Positions 31,654 to 38,604 of a DNA stretch of 38,604 nucleotides are shown piece by piece (within the stretch, counting starts at the first letter, position 1; every line of letters begins with the position of its first letter). The notes beneath the pieces were generated by a model. That model did not search any database, was not told the DNA's origin, and saw only the letters and a list, made by a program, of their open reading frames with translations. Position numbers and translations under genes: made by a program. The stretch is taken from contig JAFTDF010000015.1 in NCBI GenBank assembly GCA_017454295.1, positions 1-38,604 of the forward strand, in the 5' to 3' direction. Origin of the DNA: Bacilli bacterium (GTDB lineage Bacteria > Bacillota_I > Bacilli_A > RFN20 > CAG-826).

Positions 31654-32765
31654 ACCTGTTCATCGATTCCCTTCATCAGCGTATATGCTTCTTTAGCAAC
31701 CCGCTAAAAAAAGAAGACCCTTTGTTTTTTGAAATGGCGTTTTCCTACCCTCTTTTAACGCCGGAAAACCAATTAAAGGCTCTTACTGAGTTCCTTGCCA
31801 AAGAAGAGACGAGGCCCCTTTTCCAAAGCAAACGGGTTGATTTATTGCTTCCGGACTCCGGGATTGGCTTTGGTAGTTTTGAACTTCCCGCCCTCTCCAA
31901 AGGGAAGGCTTTAGATGCGTTCAATACTCGGTTTAAAGTCTCGTATCCGAATTTCGAAGCTTTCTATGTGAGCCAGGAAGAATACGAACGAAGCAAAAAT
32001 GGATGCCTCTATTTCTACACCTTTGTCAAAAAGATTCGGATAGACCAGGTTACGGCCATGCTCAAAACCAGAAACATCGCGGTTGGGTCGGTGAACTTCT
32101 TCGCTGGTCATCTGGCCCGGATTTCCGATCCCAAAAATATTTACCCAAAGGCGACTTTAGTCGTTGGTGAGGATAATGCAGAGCTGATTATCACCAAAGG
32201 CCGTACCGCGCTATTTGCCTACGATTTCGGTTATGGTGCCCGTTCCATTTTGAATGGCGAACAGTTCTTTGATTCGTCATATCACCCTTACCATGATCGT
32301 TCCAGCCAATATGCCGGATTTGCGGCGAAGAACTTCGCGAGTAAAATCCCGTTTACCGACGAAAACATTGCAAAAACCGATCCAAAAGCAGGTTTTTCCA
32401 TAAGTAGACCGAAAGAACTGAGAATCATGAAAGACGAGATTCTCGCCAATTATGTGATCAAAAACAACTTCCGGAAATTCTATGCCTTAATTGGAGATAT
32501 CTTGGCTCGTTATGCTTCCGCCCCTTGGTTTTTGCCGCTGACGGAAATCGATACCTATGCCCCGGGAGAAATCGTGTCTGGGCTAACGGACATTGGAGAG
32601 TCTGAAAATCTAGTTTTTAAACCTTGCGATGAAGGCGCTTGGCACGCCATCTATAAACACACAATTTCGAACCACCGCTTGTTCGGTTCTGCGATAAAAA
32701 AAGAAAGGAGGAAATTAGATTGGCGAAAGTTCTTAACCATGGAAATCGGAAAGAAAAAGGCTTAA
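31650..32765 (+). CDS. PilM-like pilus assembly protein
   Basis: A 371-residue soluble protein. The segment ATLVVGEDNAELIITKG followed by FAYDFGYGARSIL resembles the second phosphate-binding strands of actin-fold PilM proteins, and DLLLPDSGIGFGSFELP resembles their early part. In pilus systems PilM is a cytoplasmic ring component linking the ATPases to membrane subunits. Position between pilin genes supports this, but sequence similarity is weak and PilN/PilO-type partners are not visible. Its end overlaps the next gene, whose ribosome site lies within this frame. Confidence 0.6.
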   Translation: MNLFIDSLHQRICFFSNPLKKEDPLFFEMAFSYPLLTPENQLKALTEFLAKEETRPLFQSKRVDLLLPDSGIGFGSFELPALSKGKALDAFNTRFKVSYPNFEAFYVSQEEYERSKNGCLYFYTFVKKIRIDQVTAMLKTRNIAVGSVNFFAGHLARISDPKNIYPKATLVVGEDNAELIITKGRTALFAYDFGYGARSILNGEQFFDSSYHPYHDRSSQYAGFAAKNFASKIPFTDENIAKTDPKAGFSISRPKELRIMKDEILANYVIKNNFRKFYALIGDILARYASAPWFLPLTEIDTYAPGEIVSGLTDIGESENLVFKPCDEGAWHAIYKHTISNHRLFGSAIKKERRKLDWRKFLTMEIGKKKA

Positions 32766-33139
32766 CCCTTATCGAAGTGGTGATTGCCCTTGGGATCGTC
32801 GTGACGGTTTCTTTAGCCACCGTTTCGATCGTGATCTATTCCTCTTCTTCGCTGCAATCAAGCGCACGGAAGAGCTTCTTTCAGCATGAAATCGACACGT
32901 TCGCCGATCTCTACCTTTCTTATGATGGAGAAAACTATCAAAAAGCAATGCGCACCTATACGGGGGAGACGGTCAGCGTTGGGACCGACCACACCTTTTA
33001 TTATGATGCCGCCTATCGCTATAGCGAAGAATCCGCGGCCGCTTATTACACCGTTTTAGATTTTGAGGAAAATAACCTCCATCTTGGTGCTTATAAAATG
33101 GACGGAACAACCATCTTGAAGAAGGACATTACGAAATGA
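32720..33139 (+). CDS. Type IV pilin-like protein (minor pilin)
   Basis: A 139-residue prepilin with leader MAKVLNHGNRKEKG followed by LTLIEVVIALGIVVTV, including Glu5 of the mature form. The start codon is TTG: AAAGGAGG at 32704-32711 lies 8 nt before it and no in-frame ATG gives a proper leader. The gene begins inside the end of the PilM-like gene, so translation is probably coupled. The C-terminal domain is short and beta-rich. Confidence 0.87.
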   Translation: MAKVLNHGNRKEKGLTLIEVVIALGIVVTVSLATVSIVIYSSSSLQSSARKSFFQHEIDTFADLYLSYDGENYQKAMRTYTGETVSVGTDHTFYYDAAYRYSEESAAAYYTVLDFEENNLHLGAYKMDGTTILKKDITK

Positions 33140-33540
33140 GAAAAAGAAAAGGCGCTGCCCTGCCTGGGGCCATCATGCTTTGCACCTTGCTAATGGCGGT
33201 AACTTTTGGCGTGGCTTTCTTGGTCGTCAATGCGGCGACCACAAGCCGGGTGGAATCCATTGAGAGTGCCTATCGTCTCGAATTTGAAAGCGCCTACCGT
33301 TATTTCTTGAAACATGATGGGAGCATTGCCGGGTTTGAAGGCCAGACCTTTCTCTATTCCGTCCTTGAAAGCGGAAATACGAAGGGCGTGCTCGCTAAAA
33401 ATAAAGCCGGATCCCTATGTTTTTACGCCATTATAGATTTCACTACCAAGAAGACTTTAGCCTATCAAACCAGTGATTTCTACATCTCCGTGAAAGATGG
33501 GGAATCCTATCTAGGCGGAATATTACCTATGACGGAGTAA
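33136..33540 (+). CDS. PilX/GspK-like minor pilin without Glu5
   Basis: A 134-residue protein with a basic leader (MRKRKG) and a hydrophobic helix [18 protein letters not shown]. After cleavage at Gly6 the mature N-terminus would lack the conserved Glu5 of major pilins, as in tip-located GspK/PilX-type subunits. The rest is a small domain without known motifs. It overlaps the preceding gene by ATGA and is followed after 4 nt by the prepilin peptidase. Confidence 0.7.
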   Translation: MRKRKGAALPGAIMLCTLLMAVTFGVAFLVVNAATTSRVESIESAYRLEFESAYRYFLKHDGSIAGFEGQTFLYSVLESGNTKGVLAKNKAGSLCFYAIIDFTTKKTLAYQTSDFYISVKDGESYLGGILPMTE

Positions 33541-33544
33541 ACCT

Positions 33545-34357
33545 ATGACCGAACTTGCGATCTCGATTATCACGATTGTCCTAACGATTCTTCTTGGCTT
33601 ATGCGTTGGCAGTTTTTTAAATGTCGTGATTTACCGTCTTCCGAATGGAATGTCGCTTGCCAAACCCGCTTCGCATTGCCCAAAATGCCAAAATCCGATC
33701 CGTTGGTATGACAACATTCCCGTTCTTTCCTATTTGATCCTCGGCGGCAAGTGCCGGCATTGTAAGGAAAAGATTTCGTTCCGTTACCCCTTTGTCGAAT
33801 TGCTCAATACCGCGATGTGGTTCTTGTGTTTACTTTGTTTCACCAACTTCATTATCCCTAGCAATCCGATGAATTGGCTCCGGTTCGTGGTTTCCTGCAT
33901 CGTTTGTTCCACGCTGATTTGCATTTTCTTCTGCGACTTAGATTCCATGGAGATTCCCGAAGTGCTATTTCTGGTGCTTTTGATCTGCGGGCTGGTCTTG
34001 TTATTGGATAACCCAAGCATGGAACGCTTAATGCAAAAAGTGTTTGGCTTCCTCGGCGCCGGATTGCTCTTCTACCTCGTCAATGCAGTCTATAAGCTCA
34101 TCCGGAAACGGGATGGCATCGGATTTGGCGACATCGAACTGGTCGCTTGTGCCGGATTGATCATCGGGGGCTATCACATGATCTTTGCCTTGGTGGTGTC
34201 GTGCGTCCTAGGTGGGATCGCCCTCATCATCATTTCCGCAATCAGAAAAGAAAAAGGAAAGGAATATCCCTTTGCGGTGCTACTTTGCAGTGGCATTGCC
34301 TTGGCATTGTTCGTCGGCGATTACGTCGTGAATTGTTATATAGGGTTATTAGGGTAA
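33545..34357 (+). CDS. pilD: Prepilin peptidase (A24 family)
   Basis: A 270-residue membrane protease that removes prepilin leaders and methylates the new N-terminus. It has the N-terminal methylase part with [12 protein letters not shown] and the zinc-binding pair CPKC and CRHC, then about seven further membrane segments. The two catalytic Asp are in [11 protein letters not shown] and GIGFGDIEL. Length is normal for the bifunctional enzyme. It could equally be called comC, and it presumably processes all five pilin-like products in this window. Confidence 0.95.
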   Translation: MTELAISIITIVLTILLGLCVGSFLNVVIYRLPNGMSLAKPASHCPKCQNPIRWYDNIPVLSYLILGGKCRHCKEKISFRYPFVELLNTAMWFLCLLCFTNFIIPSNPMNWLRFVVSCIVCSTLICIFFCDLDSMEIPEVLFLVLLICGLVLLLDNPSMERLMQKVFGFLGAGLLFYLVNAVYKLIRKRDGIGFGDIELVACAGLIIGGYHMIFALVVSCVLGGIALIIISAIRKEKGKEYPFAVLLCSGIALALFVGDYVVNCYIGLLG

Positions 34358-34363
34358 ACGAAG

Positions 34364-35575
34364 ATGAAGAAATTCAAGTACGTCGCCACCGACAAAGACG
34401 GCAAAACCATCAAGGGAAGCTTCGTCGCGGAAAACGAAGCCGAGATGAAAGAGATGCTATTGAAAGCAGGGTATTTCGTCACCTCGTTCCGCCAGGTCTC
34501 CACTTCGGATTTATCGGCTTTCTTTTCCCTCTCTGGTAAAGTAAAAGTTAATGAATTAAGCCAGTTTTGCAATCAATTTTCGATTATGATCGCCGCCGGG
34601 ATCTCCATCGAAGAGTCCATCGAAGTGGCTTCCCAACAATCGTTTTCCCGCCTGTTGAAAACCACTTTGAGCAAGGTCTTAGAGGACTTGCGCCAAGGGG
34701 TATTGCTATCCGATGCGATGGCAAAGCACCCTAAGGTGTTCCCACCCTTTTTCTCCTCCATGGTTTTCGTCGGCGAATCCGCGGGTTGCCTAGACCGGGT
34801 CTTGGTTAACGTGGCCGAGTATTACCAACTCGAAGAACGGACCAAGAAGAAAGTCCGTGGGGCATTGGCCTATCCGATCATCTTGCTGGTGATGCTGATC
34901 GGCGTTGTCGTCGTGATGATGGCTTTCGTCATCCCACAATTCGTCGGCGCCTTTGCCAAGATGGATATCGAGATGCCCGCGCTTACCATGGCCATTTTCA
35001 ATATGTCCAATTTCTTCAAAGAGAATATCTTGTTTATCTTGGCCTTCCTTTTTGCCTTCATCGTGATAATGTGGGCACTGCATTTCTTACCCTCGGTCAA
35101 AGAACTTTCCGATAAGCTCAAAATCAAACTCCCGATTTTCCATCGCATCAATCTGGCTATTTTCACCTCTCGTTTCTGCCGGAGCCTTGGTTTGCTACTT
35201 GCTTCTGGCTCGGATAGCCTTTCCGCTTTGGAAAATCTGAAGAAGACCATCACCAACCGTTATTTGGCAAAACAATTCGATAAAGTCGTCACCAACGTCC
35301 AAATGGGGATGAGCCTTTCTTCCGCGCTTTCTTCGGAAATGAGCCTTTCTCCGGTTTTAATCCAAATGATCATCGTCGGGGAACGCACCGGTGACCTCGC
35401 CCCCATTTTGAATCGGACCGCCCCGTATTTCGATGCACAGGCTGAGGCCTCGCTCAATTTGATCACGACGATCGTGCAACCGACGATCATGCTGCTGCTT
35501 GGCGCCTCGGTCGCGATTCTGTTCATCGCCATCTATAGTCCGATCCTCCAGATGATCACCCAATTGCAGGTATAA
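34364..35575 (+). CDS. pilC: Type IV pilus inner-membrane platform protein PilC
   Basis: A 403-residue protein of the PilC/GspF family that anchors the assembly ATPase at the membrane. It begins with the typical FKYVATDKDGKTIKG segment, followed by two T2SSF domains (about residues 65-185 and 265-390), each with QFSIMIAAGISIEESIE-like and CRSLGLLLASGSDSLSALE-like helices, and three membrane helices. Length is normal. Only a weak ribosome site is seen, 6 nt after the pilD stop, so coupled translation is likely. Confidence 0.95.
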   Translation: MKKFKYVATDKDGKTIKGSFVAENEAEMKEMLLKAGYFVTSFRQVSTSDLSAFFSLSGKVKVNELSQFCNQFSIMIAAGISIEESIEVASQQSFSRLLKTTLSKVLEDLRQGVLLSDAMAKHPKVFPPFFSSMVFVGESAGCLDRVLVNVAEYYQLEERTKKKVRGALAYPIILLVMLIGVVVVMMAFVIPQFVGAFAKMDIEMPALTMAIFNMSNFFKENILFILAFLFAFIVIMWALHFLPSVKELSDKLKIKLPIFHRINLAIFTSRFCRSLGLLLASGSDSLSALENLKKTITNRYLAKQFDKVVTNVQMGMSLSSALSSEMSLSPVLIQMIIVGERTGDLAPILNRTAPYFDAQAEASLNLITTIVQPTIMLLLGASVAILFIAIYSPILQMITQLQV

Positions 35576-35578
35576 ACC

Positions 35579-37294
35579 ATGACCCAGAACAAAACGCGTT
35601 TGACGTTATTGTTAGAAATCCTGCGTCGGGAAAACAAAATCAGCCCCGCCGATCAGGAAGATGCCCTCGAAATCGTTCGACAGGGAGGGGATCCTTTCGC
35701 GTTCTTGCAAAAGCAAGACCTCCTGTCCGCGACGGATTTGCAAATGGCGTTAAGCCAATACGCGAATGCCCCTTATGTCGATTTAGACAAAGTGGAAATC
35801 GAAGCGGATTTCTCTGAAGTGTTTGGTTTGGAACTACTGACCCAGTATTCCTTCTTACCTCTTTATCGCTATCAAGATGGGACGTGGCTACTTGGTGCCG
35901 TGTCTCCCGAGGATTTTGATTTGAACCAAGTGCTTCGGGCCAGTTTGGAAGGGAATTATCAAATCCTGCAAGTCGATCGCGATAAACTCGAATCTTATCT
36001 CAAACTCTATAGCGCCAACTTGGCCGCCCGTAATGCGTTGCGTTCCATCCAAAACGACGACAATGCCGAACTTGCCAAAGGCAAAGACGCCTCTAGCGAC
36101 GTCGCCAATGCCCCGGCGGTCCGCTTTATCGATTCCACCTTGGAAGAAGCGGTGAAAGTGGGGGCCTCCGATATCCATGTCGAACCCAGCGAAAAGAAGG
36201 TCAATGTCCGTTATCGCATCGATGGCGATCTCCATGAGCAAGCCACCTTCGATATCTCCTTCTTCCCGGCCGTATCGACCCGTATCAAAATCCTGTCCGG
36301 GATCGATATCGCCGAAAAACGTATCCCCCAAGACGGACATATCACCAAGATCATCGATGGCGAAAAATATGACTTCCGTGTCTCGACGCTGCCGACGATC
36401 CATGGCGAAAAATTCGTCATCCGTGTCTTGGATAAGAAGATTTTCTCGCTGTCTTTGGATGAGTTACGCTTTGCCAAAGAAGCCACCGAAACCATTAGCA
36501 AAGTCCTCCACCATCCCCATGGCATCATTCTGCTTACCGGTCCCACGGGCTCGGGGAAAACCACGACGCTTTATTCGTTCTTGAGGGAGTTGAATAAGCC
36601 TAACGTGAATATCGTCACCATCGAAGACCCGGTCGAATTCTCCATGGATTCCATCAACCAAATCCAAATCAACAATAAGGCGGATTTGACTTTCGCTTCC
36701 GCCCTCCGTTCCATCCTCCGTCAAGACCCCGATATCATCATGGTCGGGGAAATCCGTGACGAGGAGACCGCCCAAATCGCCATCCGTGCCGCCATTACGG
36801 GCCACTTGGTGTTATCCACATTGCATACCAACGAAGCCCCAGGCGCGGTTACCCGTTTAATCGATATGGGCGTGCCTTCTTATTTGGTTTCCGACGCGCT
36901 AGTTGCCGTCATTTCCCAGCGGCTATTGAAGCGGCTTTGCCCCCATTGCAAGAAACCGGTTTTGACCACACCCGATCAGCGCCGGGCATTGGGGTTAAAA
37001 GAAGACGCCACCATCTATGAGCCAAACGGCTGCCCTTATTGCAATAACACCGGATACCGTGGCCGTCTTGCCGTTCATGAAATCATGTATCTAAATGATG
37101 AACTACGTGCCGTTATTTCCGAACCTGGCGCGACGATCGAAACCATTCGCGAATCCGCGATTAAACAAGCGGGCATGACTCCTTTATTTGCGGCCGCCCG
37201 AAAAGTGGTGCTTGAAGGTGAAACCAGTTATAACGACCTCCTCTCCATGATCGTTTCCGAGGAGCGGGAACGCAAAGCCAAAGCCAAAGATTAG
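35579..37294 (+). CDS. pilB: Pilus assembly ATPase PilB
   Basis: A 571-residue hexameric ATPase that drives pilus extension. An N-terminal T2SSE_N domain (about residues 1-150) is followed by the N2 domain and the motor domain. Walker A is GPTGSGKTT (residues 321-329), the Asp box TIEDPVE, Walker B IIMVGEIRDEE (from about residue 386) and the His box LSTLHTNEAPGA. The zinc motif has CPHC and CPYC, typical of PilB/GspE and absent from PilT. It starts 3 nt after the pilC stop with no clear ribosome site. Confidence 0.96.
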   Translation: MTQNKTRLTLLLEILRRENKISPADQEDALEIVRQGGDPFAFLQKQDLLSATDLQMALSQYANAPYVDLDKVEIEADFSEVFGLELLTQYSFLPLYRYQDGTWLLGAVSPEDFDLNQVLRASLEGNYQILQVDRDKLESYLKLYSANLAARNALRSIQNDDNAELAKGKDASSDVANAPAVRFIDSTLEEAVKVGASDIHVEPSEKKVNVRYRIDGDLHEQATFDISFFPAVSTRIKILSGIDIAEKRIPQDGHITKIIDGEKYDFRVSTLPTIHGEKFVIRVLDKKIFSLSLDELRFAKEATETISKVLHHPHGIILLTGPTGSGKTTTLYSFLRELNKPNVNIVTIEDPVEFSMDSINQIQINNKADLTFASALRSILRQDPDIIMVGEIRDEETAQIAIRAAITGHLVLSTLHTNEAPGAVTRLIDMGVPSYLVSDALVAVISQRLLKRLCPHCKKPVLTTPDQRRALGLKEDATIYEPNGCPYCNNTGYRGRLAVHEIMYLNDELRAVISEPGATIETIRESAIKQAGMTPLFAAARKVVLEGETSYNDLLSMIVSEERERKAKAKD

Positions 37295-37318
37295 GTGCGC
37301 ATATACGCGTTAAGGGAG

Positions 37319-37346
37319 TTGACTTTTGTAACCAAGCGTATATAAT
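37319..37346 (+). promoter_or_regulatory. Second promoter in the pilus locus
   Basis: TTGACT (37319-37324), a 16-nt spacer and a perfect TATAAT (37341-37346). It gives the small membrane protein and the major pilins their own transcript. A small hairpin (AGAC/GTCT, 37352-37363) falls at the transcript start. Confidence 0.7.
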
Positions 37347-37381
37347 TTCCTAGACAAAAGTCTGCGTTTTGTCACTTTTCC

Positions 37382-37846
37382 ATGGAACTGATACTACTCA
37401 TCGTCGTCTCCATTCTGATCGCCCGTTACTTAGAACGGACCCAGTATCGTATCGCCATGATGGCCCATGCGGTTCTTTTTGTCGTTTTGTGGGTCTTTTA
37501 TTTCTTTGGAAGCGAATTGCCTCTGTTTGTTTCTTTAGGCAAAACCTGGCTCGGGCAGGATATTTATTCGTCCCTCCATGCCGCCATTACTTCCAATTAC
37601 GGTGGGATTTCCCTTGGATTCTCTTCGTTCTTCTTCGTGGAAATTCTCGTGCTGGTTTCCTTCGCCGGCGTTTTGACGGTCGGCGTGATCCGTTCCTACA
37701 AGCGGATTGCTAAATTGATTCGTCTCCGCGCAGGTTGGGGTTTCTTAAGAAGCGACCTCCCCGTCGTGACATACGAAAACACAGGAGTGGGCACCTTTGG
37801 CCCAATGGGGAAAACCTATTTGGTCTTGGGCCGTCTCCGGAATTAG
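37382..37846 (+). CDS. Small membrane protein of the pilus locus, unknown function
   Basis: A 154-residue protein with four hydrophobic segments (about residues 3-14, 24-42, 60-72 and 79-103) and a basic cytoplasmic end containing VIRSYKRIAKLIRLR. I recognise no family. It lies between the pilus ATPase and the main pilins, behind its own promoter, and may help pilin export, retention or regulation; this is position-based inference. No ribosome site precedes the ATG. Confidence 0.6.
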   Translation: MELILLIVVSILIARYLERTQYRIAMMAHAVLFVVLWVFYFFGSELPLFVSLGKTWLGQDIYSSLHAAITSNYGGISLGFSSFFFVEILVLVSFAGVLTVGVIRSYKRIAKLIRLRAGWGFLRSDLPVVTYENTGVGTFGPMGKTYLVLGRLRN

Positions 37847-37929
37847 AGAAAGAAGGTGACACAATCCTCGTTTGGATTCTATTCAACAGCGATTTTATAT
37901 CGCACAACAAACAATTCAGGAGAAACAAA

Positions 37930-38385
37930 ATGAAACACAATAAAAACAAAAAGGGGTTCACGATTGTCGAATTAGTCATTGTAATCGGCGTCATCGGCAT
38001 CTTAGCCGGAATCCTCATCCCCACGTTCGTTAACGTGACCCAAAGAGCGGAAGAAGCCGCTGCCAAGAGCGAAGTCGCCAATGCGTTCAGCTCTTATGTC
38101 GCCGATGCCGCCGATGGTGAAATCGACAAAGATAACGTCAAAGCCGTCATCAACCAAGAGTACAGCGCCGAGAAAACCTATACCATCGCTCTGATCAAAC
38201 AGCAAGATGCCATCTTGGTTCGGAAAGAAGTGAAATACACTTATGATTCTGAGAAAGGCTGGGTTGAAGATGCTTCCGCCGCCCAGAGTTCTACGCTTCT
38301 CGTTACCATCAAGCAGACATCTGTGGACGATGTAAACTTGACTCCCAAGTACAACGGAATCGAAATTTACCAAAAAGCCGCCTAA
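37930..38385 (+). CDS. Type IV pilin, probable major subunit
   Basis: A 151-residue prepilin. Leader MKHNKNKKG is followed by FTIVELVIVIGVIGILAGIL; cleavage after Gly9 leaves Phe1 and Glu5. The mature part is rich in Ala, Lys and Asp, with a short C-terminal beta domain and no disulphide Cys. AGGAGA lies before the ATG, giving a better ribosome site than the other genes of this locus, consistent with a highly made subunit. A closely related pilin gene follows in tandem. Confidence 0.92.
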   Translation: MKHNKNKKGFTIVELVIVIGVIGILAGILIPTFVNVTQRAEEAAAKSEVANAFSSYVADAADGEIDKDNVKAVINQEYSAEKTYTIALIKQQDAILVRKEVKYTYDSEKGWVEDASAAQSSTLLVTIKQTSVDDVNLTPKYNGIEIYQKAA

Positions 38386-38416
38386 TTAACGAACAAAACA
38401 CATCAAAAAACATCAA

Positions 38417-38446
38417 AGTAGTGCTTTCCGCGGGGAAGGTACTACT
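38417..38446 (+). promoter_or_regulatory. 13-bp hairpin between tandem pilin genes
   Basis: AGTAGTGCTTTCC pairs fully (two G-T pairs) with GGAAGGTACTACT around a GCGG loop. There is no T run after it, so it is more likely an mRNA processing or stability element, or a partial attenuator, than a full terminator. Confidence 0.55.
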
Positions 38447-38467
38447 CCATTTAAAGGAAAACTCATC

Positions 38468-38604
38468 ATGAAAACAAAGAAAATCAAAGTCCGTCAGGGC
38501 TTTACCATCGTTGAGCTCGTGATCGTCATCGGCGTCATCGGCGTCCTCACCGCCGTCCTCGTCCCGACCTTCATCAACCTCAACCAAAAGGCCAACCAGG
38601 CCGC
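38468..38604 (+). CDS. Second tandem type IV pilin (cut by window end)
   Basis: The first 45 codons of a prepilin gene run off the window. The leader MKTKKIKVRQG is followed by FTIVELVIVIGVIGVLTAVL and PTFINLNQKA. It is nearly the same as the preceding pilin across the helix, so the pair probably arose by duplication. AAAGGAAAA upstream of the ATG is a plausible ribosome site. The C-terminal domain, which would decide its role, is not visible. Confidence 0.88.
   Translation, partial: MKTKKIKVRQGFTIVELVIVIGVIGVLTAVLVPTFINLNQKANQA

Overview
The window reads as a chromosomal segment of an anaerobic Bacillota bacterium, most likely an uncultured gut- or rumen-type member of the Bacilli/Erysipelotrichia side. 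This is an inference. It rests on AGGAGG ribosome sites, an Rnf complex followed by a NusG-II protein and a Gx transporter, type IV pilus genes without outer-membrane parts, and lipoproteins with LASC lipoboxes. TGA is used as a stop and Trp is TGG, so the code is standard and not that of Mycoplasma. Intact operons are separated by one insertion sequence, one long structured intergenic region and one frameshifted gene.

Layout. 1-1530: an IS110-family element (DEDD transposase) with a long upstream non-coding end that may hold its bridge RNA. 1561-2547: a Ser-rich lipoprotein next to the right end of the element. 2625-7137: a promoter with an embedded inverted repeat, then three overlapping genes: a YwaF/TMEM164-like membrane domain fused to an ABC ATPase, an ABC permease, and a membrane-anchored extracellular protein. 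7179-20855: a 4558-residue lipoprotein with about 38 InlB-B (Listeria-Bacteroides) repeats, probably in the same operon. 20903-21859 (minus): an ORF6N-PLD-like protein. Its 1-kb upstream region holds seven related hairpins whose outer stems differ by compensatory changes.

22858-29580: an Rnf operon in the order C-D-G-E-A-(57-aa Cys-rich membrane protein)-B, then an ApbE-type flavinyltransferase lipoprotein, a NusG-II protein and a Gx transporter, closed by a strong terminator. The genes are overlapped or nearly so, which fits co-expression. RnfB is only 105 aa and has no ferredoxin domains. 29621-30741 (minus): a membrane protein with an (EP)n linker, split by an apparent 1-nt deletion.

31103-38604: a type IV pilus/pseudopilus locus with minor pilins, a PilM-like protein, prepilin peptidase, PilC, PilB, a small membrane protein, and two tandem major-type pilins, the second cut by the window end. 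No retraction ATPase (PilT) is seen in the visible part.

Three genes (1561, 22896, 31138) have a -10 box 7 to 9 nt before the ATG and no ribosome site, pointing to leaderless mRNAs. The strongest candidate for something undescribed is the hairpin array at 21903-22648. Next are the reduced RnfB with its extra Cys-rich partner, and the internal translation start in the membrane-domain/ATPase fusion.
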